Of a DNA stretch of 64,000 nt, positions 1 through 8,979 are shown piece by piece. Position 1 is the first letter of the stretch; each line of letters opens with the position of its first letter. Below the pieces are notes generated by a model. That model saw only the letters and a program-made list of their open reading frames with translations. It ran no database searches and had not been told where the DNA came from. Source of the DNA: Agarivorans sp. Alg241-V36 (GTDB taxonomy: Bacteria; Pseudomonadota; Gammaproteobacteria; Enterobacterales; Celerinatantimonadaceae); assembly GCF_900537085.1 (NCBI RefSeq), contig NZ_UNRE01000006.1:310001-374000 (forward strand), in the 5' to 3' direction. The translations under genes were made by a program, and so were the position numbers.

Positions 1-976
1 TGCGGCTGTTCACAAAAAAGGCCTCTGCGCCGCGCAAACTGCCATTGGCTTGGAACTCACCTTCGGCAATGGTTGGCATTACCTGAATAACCGTACCTTT
101 AAATACAATGCCTGGCTGGGCGGTAACAATAAACTCAGCTTGGTCGCCCTCTTTTAAACGCTTGATGGAGTTTTCCCAAAAAGCGCCAACAAAAATGCTT
201 TCTTCCTTAGGAATAAAGGTCATCACTGGGCGCAATGGCATAGGAACTGCCACCATGCCTTTACGTAAACCTAATTGCGTAACGTAACCATCGGTAGGTG
301 CATGCACCACGGTTTGTTCAAGGTCGAACAGGGCTTTATCTAACTGGCTTTGTAATCGTGCAACGTTAGTATTCACCCCATTAATTTGCGAGTCGTAAGC
401 TAGTTGAGCATTGGTTTGATTGGCTTGTGCCACTTGCAGTTGGGCTTCTGCCGCTAAATAGGCTTGTTGGCGATTTTCTACTTCCAGCTCAGTAAAGGGG
501 CTGTTTTTGCCACCTTTTTTACGCCCTTCGGCATAGCGTTGATAAGCCTTTTGGGTGCGGTCTCGCTCGGCTTTCGCAGCATTGGTGGTGGCTTGAGCAC
601 TGGCAAGTTGCGCCAATAATTGCGGAACTTGTTGTTGAGCGGCTGCGACTTCGGCTTCGCGCTGCTCTACGACTGCTTCAAACGGTTCAGGGTCGAGTTT
701 AAATAACACATCGCCAGCTTTAATTAGCTGATTAGGTTTTACGGGTACGTCGATTACCTTGCCGCGGACTAAGGGCATTATAGGCACTGAGGTATACATC
801 TGCCGAGCATTGGCAGTAAACGGGTGGTTGTAGTTCATTAGGATCATTAATACTCCAATGATCACAATGCCGCCAAGCACTGCGGTTGGAACCGTCCATT
901 TGGTTAATGGAATATTAAAGATTTTGAATACCGCGATGCAGATCCCTGCGTAGGTGAGAATAAGCAATAAATCCAT
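1..976 (-). CDS. yiaV: HlyD-family membrane fusion protein, YiaV-like (3' part cut by window edge)
   Basis: Reading leftward from an ATG at 976, the frame stays open to the window edge, so the C-terminus is missing. The start is a hydrophobic N-terminus (MDLLLILTYAGICIAVFKI) with a second hydrophobic stretch about residues 30-47, then a biotinyl-lipoyl-like segment (RGKVIDVPVKPNQLIKAGD), a long Ala/Gln/Glu-rich alpha-helical hairpin, and a second lipoyl-like half (TVVHAPTDGYVTQLGLRKG). This is the layout of HlyD/EmrA-type periplasmic adaptors anchored in the inner membrane. Its ATG overlaps the stop codon of the upstream DUF3302 gene by one base, matching the yiaW-yiaV pairing known in enterobacteria. 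Transport substrate and outer-membrane partner cannot be told from the sequence. Confidence 0.88.
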   Translation of the reverse strand, partial: MDLLLILTYAGICIAVFKIFNIPLTKWTVPTAVLGGIVIIGVLMILMNYNHPFTANARQMYTSVPIMPLVRGKVIDVPVKPNQLIKAGDVLFKLDPEPFEAVVEQREAEVAAAQQQVPQLLAQLASAQATTNAAKAERDRTQKAYQRYAEGRKKGGKNSPFTELEVENRQQAYLAAEAQLQVAQANQTNAQLAYDSQINGVNTNVARLQSQLDKALFDLEQTVVHAPTDGYVTQLGLRKGMVAVPMPLRPVMTFIPKEESIFVGAFWENSIKRLKEGDQAEFIVTAQPGIVFKGTVIQVMPTIAEGEFQANGSLRGAEAFFVNSR

Positions 977-1365
977 TATTGATTCCCCTGTTGTTGCTCT
1001 AGCTGCTGTACATGTTTGCTAATAATGGCTACTTGGCGTTTTAGCTTAGTAAGCTCAGCACTTAGCTCTTCGTTTTGAGATTCTAATTGTTGCTCTTTTT
1101 GTTCGAGCTCTTGTTCTTGCTGTTGCAACTGTTTAAAACCCCAGCCTCGGTCTTCTCGATACAGGGTGGCCCATATCCATAGAAAGGGCCAAATAGCATG
1201 CAAGGTAAATAAGCTTATCCAGCCAGCTACGTGGATAGCATCTTGGTGAGGGTGATTGCGATGCTTAGATATTTCGTAAGGAATATCGTGAATAGCAATA
1301 ATGCCGTAGAACAGGGTCAATCCTACAAAGAGCAGCAGGCCTAATGCGAAAAAATCCAAAAACAT
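976..1365 (-). CDS. yiaW: DUF3302 inner-membrane protein, YiaW-like
   Basis: A 129-residue protein with two hydrophobic segments (about residues 3-25 and 45-68) and a C-terminal cytoplasmic coiled coil very rich in Gln and Glu (about 75-127, containing QQQEQELEQKEQQLESQ). The N-terminal two-thirds, including the HDIPYEISKHRNHPHQDAIH loop, fits the DUF3302 family (E. coli YiaW). The Gln-rich tail makes it longer than I expect for YiaW. It is followed with a 1-bp overlap by the HlyD-like adaptor gene, so the two are co-transcribed and probably form one membrane complex. Function is not established; the adaptor partnership is inferred from gene order. Confidence 0.8.
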   Translation of the reverse strand: MFLDFFALGLLLFVGLTLFYGIIAIHDIPYEISKHRNHPHQDAIHVAGWISLFTLHAIWPFLWIWATLYREDRGWGFKQLQQQEQELEQKEQQLESQNEELSAELTKLKRQVAIISKHVQQLEQQQGNQ

Positions 1366-1539
1366 GGTCCCTCCTTGGGGTATTTTTGCGATTAAATGAA
1401 TCTCTTATTCAGCTTAATTGATAATAGTCGATAAGGGTACAAAGTTGCTAAGCTTTTACTCAAGGAGCTGTGCAGGCTAGTTTGCTAGTTAAATCATTCG
1501 TTTATGCAGGTGCCGAAGGTTGTTTAGGAGAAACAGTTT

Positions 1540-2466
1540 ATGAAGTTATGCTCAGTAGAGCGGGTATGGGATGAAGGAGAGCATAACGCTTTTACTGATC
1601 TGTGCGAGTTTAAGCAAGCGCTATGGTTGTGCTTTCGCGAAGCTGAAGCACATGTAAGTGATGAAGGAGATATTCGCATCTTACGCCGCTCAGCAGATGA
1701 CACCCACTTCGAGTCGGCAGCGTTAATTCACCTACCTGGTATAGATTTACGCGACCCAAAATTAGTTGAAAGCCCAGACGGTCGCTTGCTGCTAACCTGC
1801 GCTGGGGTTAATCGCAGCAGCGAAAGTTTTGATTTACAAAGTTATACCGCCTGGTCTGATGATGGTGAAAACTGGAGCGAGTTAAGCGCCCAAGGCGATG
1901 CAGGCATGTGGTTATGGCGCAGCCGCTATTTGGCTGATAGCGCTTATGCAGTGGCCTACAATTACAGCTTAGATAAAGTGAATCTGTATCGTATGGACGA
2001 GCAAGGCGATTATCAGCTGCATTTAGATCCCTTATTTAGTTTGCAACAAAATGGTTTAGCCTATCCCAACGAGCATGATTTATGTTTACTCGATGATGGT
2101 GCGGCATTGTGTTTATTGCGTCGTGATAAAGACACTGGCACCGGGCAACTGGGTTATGCCAAACCGCCTTACTTAGATTGGCAGTGGCAAGATTTACAGC
2201 TGCAAATTGGTGGCCCAGCGATGATTAAACTCGACGATGGGCGTTTGCTCTGCGCAATGCGTTTGTACCAGCCGGTGCGTACCAGTTTGTGTTGGTTAGA
2301 TGCCGACAAAGCACGCTTGCAGGAGTTTCAGGTATTGCCTTCCGATGGTGATACCAGCTATCCAGGATTGGTACAGCAGGGCAATAAGGTGTTTTGCAGT
2401 TATTATTCTAGCCACGAAGAGAAAACAGCTATTTATTTTGCCGAATTAGATTTGAGTCAAGACTGA
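1540..2466 (+). CDS. Sialidase/BNR-fold hypothetical protein
   Basis: A 308-residue protein without signal peptide or membrane segment. Repeated short beta-blade patterns with Asp-box-like turns (TAWSDDGENWSEL around residue 105; LPSDGDTSYPGL around 267) suggest a five- or six-bladed sialidase-superfamily beta-propeller. The RDPKLVESPDGRLLLT segment near residue 70 resembles substrate-binding blades of glycoside hydrolases of that fold. I cannot identify a complete sialidase catalytic set (Arg triad, Tyr/Glu pair), so hydrolase activity is not claimed. The start follows AGGAG (1527-1531, 8 bases before the ATG). It stands alone, divergent from the yiaWV-like pair and convergent with the DUF2860 gene, sharing a terminator with it. 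Confidence 0.6.
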   Translation: MKLCSVERVWDEGEHNAFTDLCEFKQALWLCFREAEAHVSDEGDIRILRRSADDTHFESAALIHLPGIDLRDPKLVESPDGRLLLTCAGVNRSSESFDLQSYTAWSDDGENWSELSAQGDAGMWLWRSRYLADSAYAVAYNYSLDKVNLYRMDEQGDYQLHLDPLFSLQQNGLAYPNEHDLCLLDDGAALCLLRRDKDTGTGQLGYAKPPYLDWQWQDLQLQIGGPAMIKLDDGRLLCAMRLYQPVRTSLCWLDADKARLQEFQVLPSDGDTSYPGLVQQGNKVFCSYYSSHEEKTAIYFAELDLSQD

Positions 2467-2491
2467 GCGAGTGGCGCTAGTTTATTGAAAG

Positions 2492-2519
2492 ATAAAGGCA
2501 GCCTAGGCTGCCTTTATTT
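2492..2519. terminator. Bidirectional rho-independent terminator
   Basis: A perfect palindrome (AAAGGCAGCC/GGCTGCCTTT) with A-rich and T-rich flanks sits between the convergent sialidase-fold and DUF2860 genes and can terminate both. Confidence 0.85.
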
Positions 2520-2526
2520 ATGCGCT

Positions 2527-3531
2527 TTATTTAAATGTGTAACCAAAGCCAAGGGCTGCAATGCCACCTTTGCTATCGTAAAAGGTAATGTTGGAATCGG
2601 TATTATTGTATCCACCTAGCACATTAAACATAGTGTTCTTCCAACCAAAAGGTTCGTTAAACACGTAAATCCCAAACAGCGAAGCTTTGTCATCTTTTTG
2701 GGTCTGGTTATCAAACACCGGGTTACTGCCAGAGTACTTGGTTTGGCCATATTCCGCATTTAAGGTAAATACATGCGGACCCGAGCGGTAAATGCTGGTT
2801 AAACGTAAAGTATATTGGTCGAAATCGTTGGCGCTGCCGTCGGCTTTAGCCGTGGTGTAAGCCACTGCTGGTGCTAAGAACCATTTGCGCGACAATGGCA
2901 CGAAGGTTTCAGCAATTAAACGATGCAGATTGGCATTTCTATCTAAGGCTTTAGTTTCAGCAGAATTTGCACCGAATAAAGCTACACCACTTTGCTCGTT
3001 GTCTACAGTACGGTTTGCGTACACATATTCTAAAGTTAGCGGGCTGTCGGCAATCGATTCAAAACGTAAGCGACCACCTTGGTAGTTTTCATCGGTTTTT
3101 TGTCGCGCTTGACCGGTCAGGTAAGGATCGCTCCAGGTGTCGTTAAGAAGCGGAAGCTCTGGGAAATAAGCAGCGGTGATTTTACTGCGGTCACTGATTG
3201 CGCGGGTATAACCCAATTCATATTGAAATTGTGCACGGCCTAGATTCTCGCGGCTGTTACCGAGGAAAAACTGATTCTTTAAATCTTGAGTGGTGTAATC
3301 AACCCGTAATAAAGGGTAAACAATCGCCGAGCTTGAGCTTTTCCCATTATTGTTTAGGTCGTCGGTGATTTGGTTATCATCATCAGTGGAAAACTGATTT
3401 TGGCCACTCACGTAACCCACATTTAGGTTAATGGTGGCAGACCAACCAGGCGCTTCAGCTAGGGGGCGGGCATCAGTAGCGAAACTAACTGCCATACTAC
3501 AACAGAGTAGCGAACTTACTCGTTTAAACAT
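2527..3531 (-). CDS. DUF2860 family outer-membrane protein
   Basis: A 334-residue protein with an N-terminal signal sequence (MFKRVSSLLCCSMAVSFATDA, cleavage about residue 21) followed by alternating amphipathic beta strands with aromatic girdles, ending in the aromatic terminal pattern of outer-membrane barrels (ALGFGYTFK). The opening mature segment (APGWSATINLNVGYVSGQNQF) and overall length match DUF2860 proteins known from Vibrio and relatives. It is probably a beta-barrel in the outer membrane; substrate or role is unknown. Monocistronic; the 316-bp upstream region holds its promoter and the pyrI terminator. Confidence 0.75.
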   Translation of the reverse strand: MFKRVSSLLCCSMAVSFATDARPLAEAPGWSATINLNVGYVSGQNQFSTDDDNQITDDLNNNGKSSSSAIVYPLLRVDYTTQDLKNQFFLGNSRENLGRAQFQYELGYTRAISDRSKITAAYFPELPLLNDTWSDPYLTGQARQKTDENYQGGRLRFESIADSPLTLEYVYANRTVDNEQSGVALFGANSAETKALDRNANLHRLIAETFVPLSRKWFLAPAVAYTTAKADGSANDFDQYTLRLTSIYRSGPHVFTLNAEYGQTKYSGSNPVFDNQTQKDDKASLFGIYVFNEPFGWKNTMFNVLGGYNNTDSNITFYDSKGGIAALGFGYTFK

Positions 3532-3801
3532 TAGTCACATCCTTGTATCAGGTAATCTGAATTAAATCATTAGTTTGGATTACACTGGTTACGTTAAAAA
3601 AACTTTAATCGATCAGATATTTATAGCTTTACCTTAACTTAAGCGAAACATTTTGTAAGCACAAGCCTTGTTGCTGTTGTCGCTTGTGTTTAGTGTCTCT
3701 GCCACTATTAAATGATTAGCTTGTTATTAAGTTTGCCTGTGATTTTAACTATAGATGAAGCAGCTTTAATTGAAGGTTTTTATACAAGTTAAGTGTTAGT
3801 A
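3532..3801. other. Intergenic region upstream of the DUF2860 gene
   Basis: An AT-rich stretch with no convincing open frame. It should hold the leftward promoter of the DUF2860 gene. No clear operator or RNA element is visible. Confidence 0.5.
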
Positions 3802-3834
3802 AAGAAAACAGAGCGACTGGCGCTCTGTTTATTG
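3802..3834 (-). terminator. Terminator after pyrBI
   Basis: On the minus strand a stem AAACAGAGCG/CGCTCTGTTT with a 5-base loop is followed by a T-rich run (TTTTCTTT), shortly past the pyrI stop codon. Confidence 0.8.
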
Positions 3835-3847
3835 AGAGTAGCTGAGC

Positions 3848-4306
3848 TTAATCAAGCTCTGAGAATAGGCCGCGGTCGAAGGTTTTCTCGCAGTAGTGGC
3901 ACTTTAGCTTGATCTCTTGCTGCTGGTGGCGCACATAAAAGTTACTGTCGATGGGTTCGTTGTGGCTAATGCAGTTGCTATTGGGGCAAGCAAATACCGC
4001 TTTAATTTGCTCTGGCGTAGACACATGAAACTTACGCACTACTTCAAAGTCTTCAATAACATTAATGGTGGCGTTGGGTGCAAACAAGGCTAACTGGTTA
4101 GCTTGGTTTTCATCAAAAACCGTATTCTCAACTTTAATTAAGTCTTTTTGTTGTTGATCGCCACTCGGCAAATTAAGCCCTACGGTGATTCGCTCTTGCG
4201 CTGCCGAGAGCTGAAAAAACTTAAGAATTTTAATGCCTTGACCCGCTGGAACGTGGTCAATTACGGTGCCATGCGCAATGGCTTCTACTTGCAGCTTCTT
4301 TTTCAT
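3848..4306 (-). CDS. pyrI: Aspartate carbamoyltransferase regulatory chain
   Basis: 152 residues, the normal length for PyrI. It has an N-terminal allosteric nucleotide-binding domain ([16 protein letters not shown] region) and a C-terminal zinc domain with four cysteines (CPNSNC about residues 109-114 and CHYC about 138-141), which bind the catalytic chain. PyrI lets CTP and ATP tune aspartate carbamoyltransferase, the first committed step of pyrimidine synthesis. Its start overlaps the pyrB stop by one base, so translation is probably coupled and subunit supply balanced. No unusual residues seen. Confidence 0.97.
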   Translation of the reverse strand: MKKKLQVEAIAHGTVIDHVPAGQGIKILKFFQLSAAQERITVGLNLPSGDQQQKDLIKVENTVFDENQANQLALFAPNATINVIEDFEVVRKFHVSTPEQIKAVFACPNSNCISHNEPIDSNFYVRHQQQEIKLKCHYCEKTFDRGLFSELD

Positions 4307-5238
4307 TATTGCGCTCCAAATTCATTGGTCATGATTAATGCGAGTAGGGCTTGGCGAGCGTAGACCCCGTTTTCTGCTTGTTCGAAGTAGTAGGCATAAG
4401 GCGTGGTATCTACATCGGTGGTGATTTCATCAACCCGTGGCAGAGGGTGGAGAATTTTCAGATTATCTTTTACTTGCTCGAGCATATTAGCGCGTAAAAT
4501 AAAGCTTGATTTGATGTGTTGATATTCGGTTTCATCAAAGCGCTCTTTTTGTACTCGAGTCATGTACAGAATATCGAGTTCATCAACCACTTCTTCTATG
4601 CTGTCGTGCAGGCTGTATTTGATTTCACGCTCATTCAACTCTTCGATTATGTAGTCGGGCATGGCCAGAGCTTTCGGTGCAATAAAGTAGAACTCGCAAC
4701 CAAATAGTGACAAGGCTTGAGTAAGGGAGTGCACGGTGCGGCCATATTTTAAGTCGCCAACAAAGGCCACTTTTAAACCCTCAAGCGACCCTTGGGTTTC
4801 GTAGATGGTGAATAAGTCGAGCAAGGTTTGGGTAGGATGCTGGTTTGAGCCGTCTCCGCCATTCACCACCGGTACGCTAGAGAATTCGCTGGCTAGGCGA
4901 GCCGCGCCTTCCTGTGGGTGGCGCATGAAAAAAGCGTCGCTGTATGATGAAATCACTTTAACCGAATCAACTAAGGTTTCGCCTTTTTTACCCAGTGAGG
5001 TATTTCCGCCATCAGCAAAACCAATCACGCTGCCGCCTAAACGTTGTACGGCGGTTTCAAAAGACAAGCGCGTACGGGTCGAGGCTTCAAAAAAACAGCT
5101 GGCGACAACTTTGTTTTTTAATAATTCGGGACGGGGTTGTTGCTTGATGCTTTGGGCGGTGTCGACGATTAATTCAAGTTCCTGACGAGATAAATCAGGG
5201 ATGGAGATAATGTGCTTCTGATAAAGCGGGTTGTTCAT
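4306..5238 (-). CDS. pyrB: Aspartate carbamoyltransferase catalytic chain
   Basis: 310 residues, standard PyrB length. The carbamoyl-phosphate-binding loop ([14 protein letters not shown], about residues 51-64) and the C-terminal HPLPRVDEI motif (about 265-273) are intact, as is the [18 protein letters not shown] segment of the active site. It transfers a carbamoyl group to aspartate in the cytoplasm and works as a dodecamer with PyrI, encoded next with a 1-bp overlap. The 5' untranslated region is short and carries a small hairpin, described separately. Confidence 0.98.
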   Translation of the reverse strand: MNNPLYQKHIISIPDLSRQELELIVDTAQSIKQQPRPELLKNKVVASCFFEASTRTRLSFETAVQRLGGSVIGFADGGNTSLGKKGETLVDSVKVISSYSDAFFMRHPQEGAARLASEFSSVPVVNGGDGSNQHPTQTLLDLFTIYETQGSLEGLKVAFVGDLKYGRTVHSLTQALSLFGCEFYFIAPKALAMPDYIIEELNEREIKYSLHDSIEEVVDELDILYMTRVQKERFDETEYQHIKSSFILRANMLEQVKDNLKILHPLPRVDEITTDVDTTPYAYYFEQAENGVYARQALLALIMTNEFGAQ

Positions 5239-5253
5239 GCTCGCAGATCCTAA

Positions 5254-5281
5254 TCCGATGTGAAATCGGAACAGAATTATA
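5254..5281 (-). promoter_or_regulatory. pyrBI promoter -10 and leader hairpin
   Basis: Upstream of pyrB on the minus strand a perfect TATAAT hexamer (5276-5281) lies just before a 6-bp hairpin TCCGAT-TTCAC-ATCGGA (5254-5270) that ends 15 bases before the pyrB ATG. The transcript would begin in or next to this stem. There is no room for the long leader-peptide attenuator (pyrL) known in enteric bacteria. The regulatory role of the stem is inferred only. Confidence 0.5.
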
Positions 5282-5350
5282 ACAGCGAGCAGGCTCAGTG
5301 AATATGATCTTAATAAGGAATACTAAGATTATTTAGCCAAACAGGGCGAA

Positions 5351-5710
5351 TTAGGCGTATTGGCTGCTTTTTCTCTCGCGATAATCTTGGCAATCAATAC
5401 AGTAGCGAGACTCTGGGCGAGCGTTTAATCGCGCAACGCTAATGTCTTCGCCACAACCTTCGCAAAAACCATAATCTTGTTCTTCGATACGGCGTAGCGC
5501 GTCTTTAATGCTTTTAACATGGGCAATGTCGTGCTGGCGACGGTTCAGCTGCAGCTGTTGAGACTCTTCCTGGTTGGCGCGATCTACGTCATCACCAGAA
5601 TCTTCTTTGTCTTTAAAAAGTTGAGCGTCTTGCTCAAGGCGTTGTTGAGTTTCGTTCAGTTGCTCGACGAGTTGCAGACGAATGGTCTCTATTTGTTGGT
5701 CGCTAATCAT
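5351..5710 (-). CDS. TraR/DksA-type C4 zinc-finger protein
   Basis: 119 residues: an N-terminal coiled-coil helix pair (about 5-70) with the acidic tip SGDDVDRANQEE (38-49), then a four-cysteine zinc finger (CEGCG near residue 84, CIDC near 105). This is the DksA/TraR plan of proteins that enter the RNA polymerase secondary channel. It is shorter than classical DksA (about 150) and keeps an acidic DDVD tip in place of the usual DxxDxA, so it may be a DksA paralogue. It lies upstream of pyrBI on the same strand but about 110 bp away with a promoter between, so co-transcription is not required. Confidence 0.88.
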   Translation of the reverse strand: MISDQQIETIRLQLVEQLNETQQRLEQDAQLFKDKEDSGDDVDRANQEESQQLQLNRRQHDIAHVKSIKDALRRIEEQDYGFCEGCGEDISVARLNARPESRYCIDCQDYRERKSSQYA

Positions 5711-6015
5711 TGTTTTGAAAGTATTCCATCCTATATGTGTTAAGCGTGACTTAGTCCTGTATGCACGCAGTTAACTCAAAAATTTTAGTTAATCGTAGAT
5801 TTTAGCGAGGAGTAAAGTCTTTTCAAAGCGCTTTTTTGGATATTTGTTAGCCAGCCAACACTTGGGTTTAGATAAATTTACCGTTACTATCTCGCGGCGT
5901 TCGCTTAGAGCCTAAATCTTGTGGTTTTTGCCTGTGCTGACACGCTAACTACACTAAACTAACTATCAATAACCATTGTGTGATTAGCCATCACACCATT
6001 ACGAGGATTGCATGA
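5711..6015. other. Divergent promoter region
   Basis: 305 bp between the leftward DksA-like gene and the rightward polyamine-binding protein gene. I see no stable hairpin or clear operator. An AGGA ribosome-binding site lies at 6004-6007 before the GTG start at 6016. Confidence 0.4.
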
Positions 6016-7113
6016 GTGAATAAACTAAACATGTTGCTGGTAAGCCTATTGGCCATAAATGCTGGCGGAGTAACTGCTCAAGAAGAGAAAGTACTAAATG
6101 TTTATAATTGGACTGATTATATTGCCGAAGACACTATTGCTGAGTTTGAAAAAGAAACCGGTATTAAAGTGGTTTACGACGTATTTGATTCCAATGAAGT
6201 ATTAGAAGCCAAGTTACTGTCGGGTAGCACCGGTTTTGATATTGTTTCACCGTCGCACGACTTTTATGCTCGTCAAATCACCGCTGGGGTGTATCAAAAG
6301 CTAGACCGCAGCCAATTAAGCAATTGGGACAACTTAGATCCTAAATTGCTCGCTACTTTAGAGGCCTACGACCCAGGCAACCTTTACGGCATTCCTTATA
6401 TGTGGGGAACCACCGGTATTGGTTATAACGTAAATAAAGTAAAAGAAATCTTAGGTGAAGATGCCGAGCTGGACTCATGGTCATTGGTGTTTGACCCAGA
6501 AATTGCCGCTAAATTAAGCCAGTGTGGTATTGCCTACTTAGACGCGCCAAGTGAAGTGGTGGCGTCAATGCTTAACTATATGGGCAAAGAGCCTAACAGC
6601 GCTAAGTCTGCAGATTATAAGGGTGAGATCGAAAGTTTGATGACGCAGCTTCGCCCAAGCATTCGTTACTTTCATAGTTCGCAATACATTAACGATTTAG
6701 CCAGCGGTGACATTTGTGTTGCTATTGGTTGGTCTGGCGATGTGCTAATGGCTGGAGATCGCGCTGCAGAAGCTAACAATGGTGTAGAGCTTGAGTACAT
6801 TATTCCTAAAGAAGGCGCAGGTGTATGGTTTGACATGTTTGCCATTCCTAAAGATGCTAAACACCCAGAAAATGCTCATGCCTTTATTAACTTTGTACTG
6901 CGCCCAGACGTGATTGCTAAAGTGACCGATTATGTTTGGTATGCCAACCCAAACACTAAAGCCACTGCACTAATCAACCCTGAGATTGCTGCACATGAAG
7001 GTATTTACCCTACAGAAGAAGCGTCAGAGAAGTTATTTGGCTTTGTTAGTATTCCACCAAAAGTAGAACGTACTCGCACCCGCTTATGGACTAAGTTTAA
7101 GTCAGGTCGTTAA
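6016..7113 (+). CDS. potF: Polyamine ABC transporter substrate-binding protein, PotF/SpuD type
   Basis: 365 residues with a signal peptide (cleavage about residue 21, GGVTA|QEEKV) and the opening LNVYNWTDYIAEDT typical of periplasmic putrescine/spermidine-binding proteins; SPSHDFYARQI, GIPYMWGTTGIGYN and AIGWSGDVLMA are ligand-pocket segments of the family. The start is GTG at 6016, eight bases after ACGAGGA; the ATG four bases earlier runs into a stop at once. No permease or ATPase genes adjoin it, so it must either feed a transporter encoded elsewhere or act as a sensor partner. Specificity (putrescine or spermidine) is not decided by what I can see. Confidence 0.92.
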   Translation: MNKLNMLLVSLLAINAGGVTAQEEKVLNVYNWTDYIAEDTIAEFEKETGIKVVYDVFDSNEVLEAKLLSGSTGFDIVSPSHDFYARQITAGVYQKLDRSQLSNWDNLDPKLLATLEAYDPGNLYGIPYMWGTTGIGYNVNKVKEILGEDAELDSWSLVFDPEIAAKLSQCGIAYLDAPSEVVASMLNYMGKEPNSAKSADYKGEIESLMTQLRPSIRYFHSSQYINDLASGDICVAIGWSGDVLMAGDRAAEANNGVELEYIIPKEGAGVWFDMFAIPKDAKHPENAHAFINFVLRPDVIAKVTDYVWYANPNTKATALINPEIAAHEGIYPTEEASEKLFGFVSIPPKVERTRTRLWTKFKSGR

Positions 7114-7130
7114 GTCAAGATTTGGATATA

Positions 7131-7159
7131 AAAAAACCAGCCCACGGGCTGGTTTTTTA
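7131..7159. terminator. Bidirectional terminator between potF-like and pckA
   Basis: Stem AAAAAACCAGCCC/GGGCTGGTTTTTT with a 3-base loop between convergent genes. Confidence 0.9.
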
Positions 7160-7174
7160 GTGCTTAGCGTTTTT

Positions 7175-8800
7175 CTAGTCCAGTTGTGGACCCGCTGCTA
7201 CTAGGGCTTCACCTTCTGCATTGTCGGTGTACTTGGCAAAGTTTTTGATAAAGCGTTGGGCTAAATCTTCGGCTTTGCTTTCCCACTGCAATGGATCTTG
7301 GTAGGTATCGCGAGGGTCGAGAATCTCGCTGTCGGCACCGGGTAACGTGGTAGGTACTTCTAGATTAAAGATTGGCAATTGTTTGGTGTCTTGCGTTTCG
7401 ATTGAGCCATCTAAAATGGCGTCAATAATTGCACGAGTATCTTGAATCGAGATTCGTTTGCCTGTGCCATTCCAACCGGTATTGACTAAGTAAGCCTCGG
7501 CACCTGCCGCTTCCATACGTTTAACTAATACTTCGGCGTATTTAGTTGGATGTAAGGTTAGGAAGGCTGCACCAAAACACGCTGAGAAAGTAGGTGTTGG
7601 CTCAGTAATGCCTCGCTCAGTACCGGCTAGTTTGGCGGTAAAGCCAGACAAGAAATGGTACTTAGTTTGCTCAGGCGTAAGCTTAGCAACGGGCGGCAAT
7701 ACTCCAAAAGCATCGGCAGTTAAGAAAATCACTTTCTTAGCATGACCGGCTTTAGATACTGGCTTAACGATATTCTCAATGTGATTGATTGGGTAAGAAA
7801 CACGAGTATTTTCGGTTTTAGAACCGTCGTCGTAGTTTACGCTACCATCGTTGCGCACCGTTACGTTCTCTAACAAAGCATCACGTTTGATAGCATTGTA
7901 GATATCGGGCTCGGCTTCTTTACTTAACTTAATGGTTTTAGCGTAGCAGCCACCTTCAAAGTTAAATACGCCTTCGTCGTCCCAACCGTGCTCATCGTCA
8001 CCAATTAATTGGCGTTTAGGATCGGTTGATAAGGTAGTTTTACCAGTACCAGAGAGGCCAAAGAAAATGGCGGTGTCACCGGCTTCACCTACGTTGGCTG
8101 AGCAGTGCATAGACGCCATGCCATTAAGCGGTAGGTAGTAGTTCATCATGGCGAACATGCCTTTCTTCATTTCGCCGCCGTACCATGTACCACCAATCAC
8201 CTGCATTTTTTCTGTCATGTTAAATACGGTGAAGTTTTCTGAGTTTAGGCCGTGTTCTTTCCACTTTTTGTTGGTGGTTTTAGAACCGTTCATCACTACA
8301 AAGTCTGGCTCGTAGTCCTCAAGCTCTGCGGCTGTTGGGCGAATGAACATGTTGGTTACAAAGTGAGCCTGCCATGCCACTTCAACAATAAAACGTACTT
8401 TTAAGCGAGTATCAGGGTTAGCACCACAGTATGTATCAACCACAAATAAGCGTTTACCAGATAGTTGGTCGGTCACGGTTTGTTTTAGGTCGGTCCAAAC
8501 CGCGGGGTCTATTGGCTTGTTGTCGTTTTTAGCTTGTTCTGAGGTCCACCACATGCTGTCGCGGGTGGTATCGTCTAGAACGATGTATTTATCTTTTGGG
8601 GAACGCCCAGTGAAGATCCCTGTGTCTACGGCAACCGCACCAGTGTTGGTGACAATACCGCGTTCGTATCCGGTAAGTTCCGGTCGAGTTTCTTCCTTGA
8701 ATAGTTCTTCGTATGAGGGGTTGTACACCACGTCCGACACATCTTTGATGCCGTATTGAGCCAGGTCGATAACCTGATCTTTTTCTGCAACGTCAAGCAT
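7175..8800 (-). CDS. pckA: Phosphoenolpyruvate carboxykinase (ATP)
   Basis: 541 residues, normal for ATP-type PEPCK. The P-loop [11 protein letters not shown] lies about residues 249-259, with the metal-binding [17 protein letters not shown] segment after it and the RSPKDKYIV substrate region near residue 65. It converts oxaloacetate plus ATP to PEP in gluconeogenesis. The gene sits downstream of hslO on the same strand but across 179 bp of non-coding DNA, so it has its own promoter. The order pckA-hslO-hslR-gspC matches Vibrio and relatives. Confidence 0.98.
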   Translation of the reverse strand: MLDVAEKDQVIDLAQYGIKDVSDVVYNPSYEELFKEETRPELTGYERGIVTNTGAVAVDTGIFTGRSPKDKYIVLDDTTRDSMWWTSEQAKNDNKPIDPAVWTDLKQTVTDQLSGKRLFVVDTYCGANPDTRLKVRFIVEVAWQAHFVTNMFIRPTAAELEDYEPDFVVMNGSKTTNKKWKEHGLNSENFTVFNMTEKMQVIGGTWYGGEMKKGMFAMMNYYLPLNGMASMHCSANVGEAGDTAIFFGLSGTGKTTLSTDPKRQLIGDDEHGWDDEGVFNFEGGCYAKTIKLSKEAEPDIYNAIKRDALLENVTVRNDGSVNYDDGSKTENTRVSYPINHIENIVKPVSKAGHAKKVIFLTADAFGVLPPVAKLTPEQTKYHFLSGFTAKLAGTERGITEPTPTFSACFGAAFLTLHPTKYAEVLVKRMEAAGAEAYLVNTGWNGTGKRISIQDTRAIIDAILDGSIETQDTKQLPIFNLEVPTTLPGADSEILDPRDTYQDPLQWESKAEDLAQRFIKNFAKYTDNAEGEALVAAGPQLD

Positions 8801-8942
8801 AGCAGTCTCCTGTAGGTAGAGAGGTAAGATTTATATTGTTTTTTTAATTGGTGTTGGCTCTGATTCTATCCCTTTAGTGGTACCAAAAAGAGAGGGGCGT
8901 CAAATTACCAGCACTTTTTTTATGGTTATTAGGGGTCTATCT

Positions 8943-8970
8943 AGGAAATGCGATTTGCACCGCATTTCCT
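8943..8970 (-). terminator. Hairpin after hslO
   Basis: A perfect 10-bp stem (AGGAAATGCG/CGCATTTCCT, 8-base loop) begins 9 bases past the hslO stop codon. There is no U-tract, so it may stabilise the 3' end rather than terminate on its own. Confidence 0.5.
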
Positions 8971-8979
8971 GAAGTCAGT

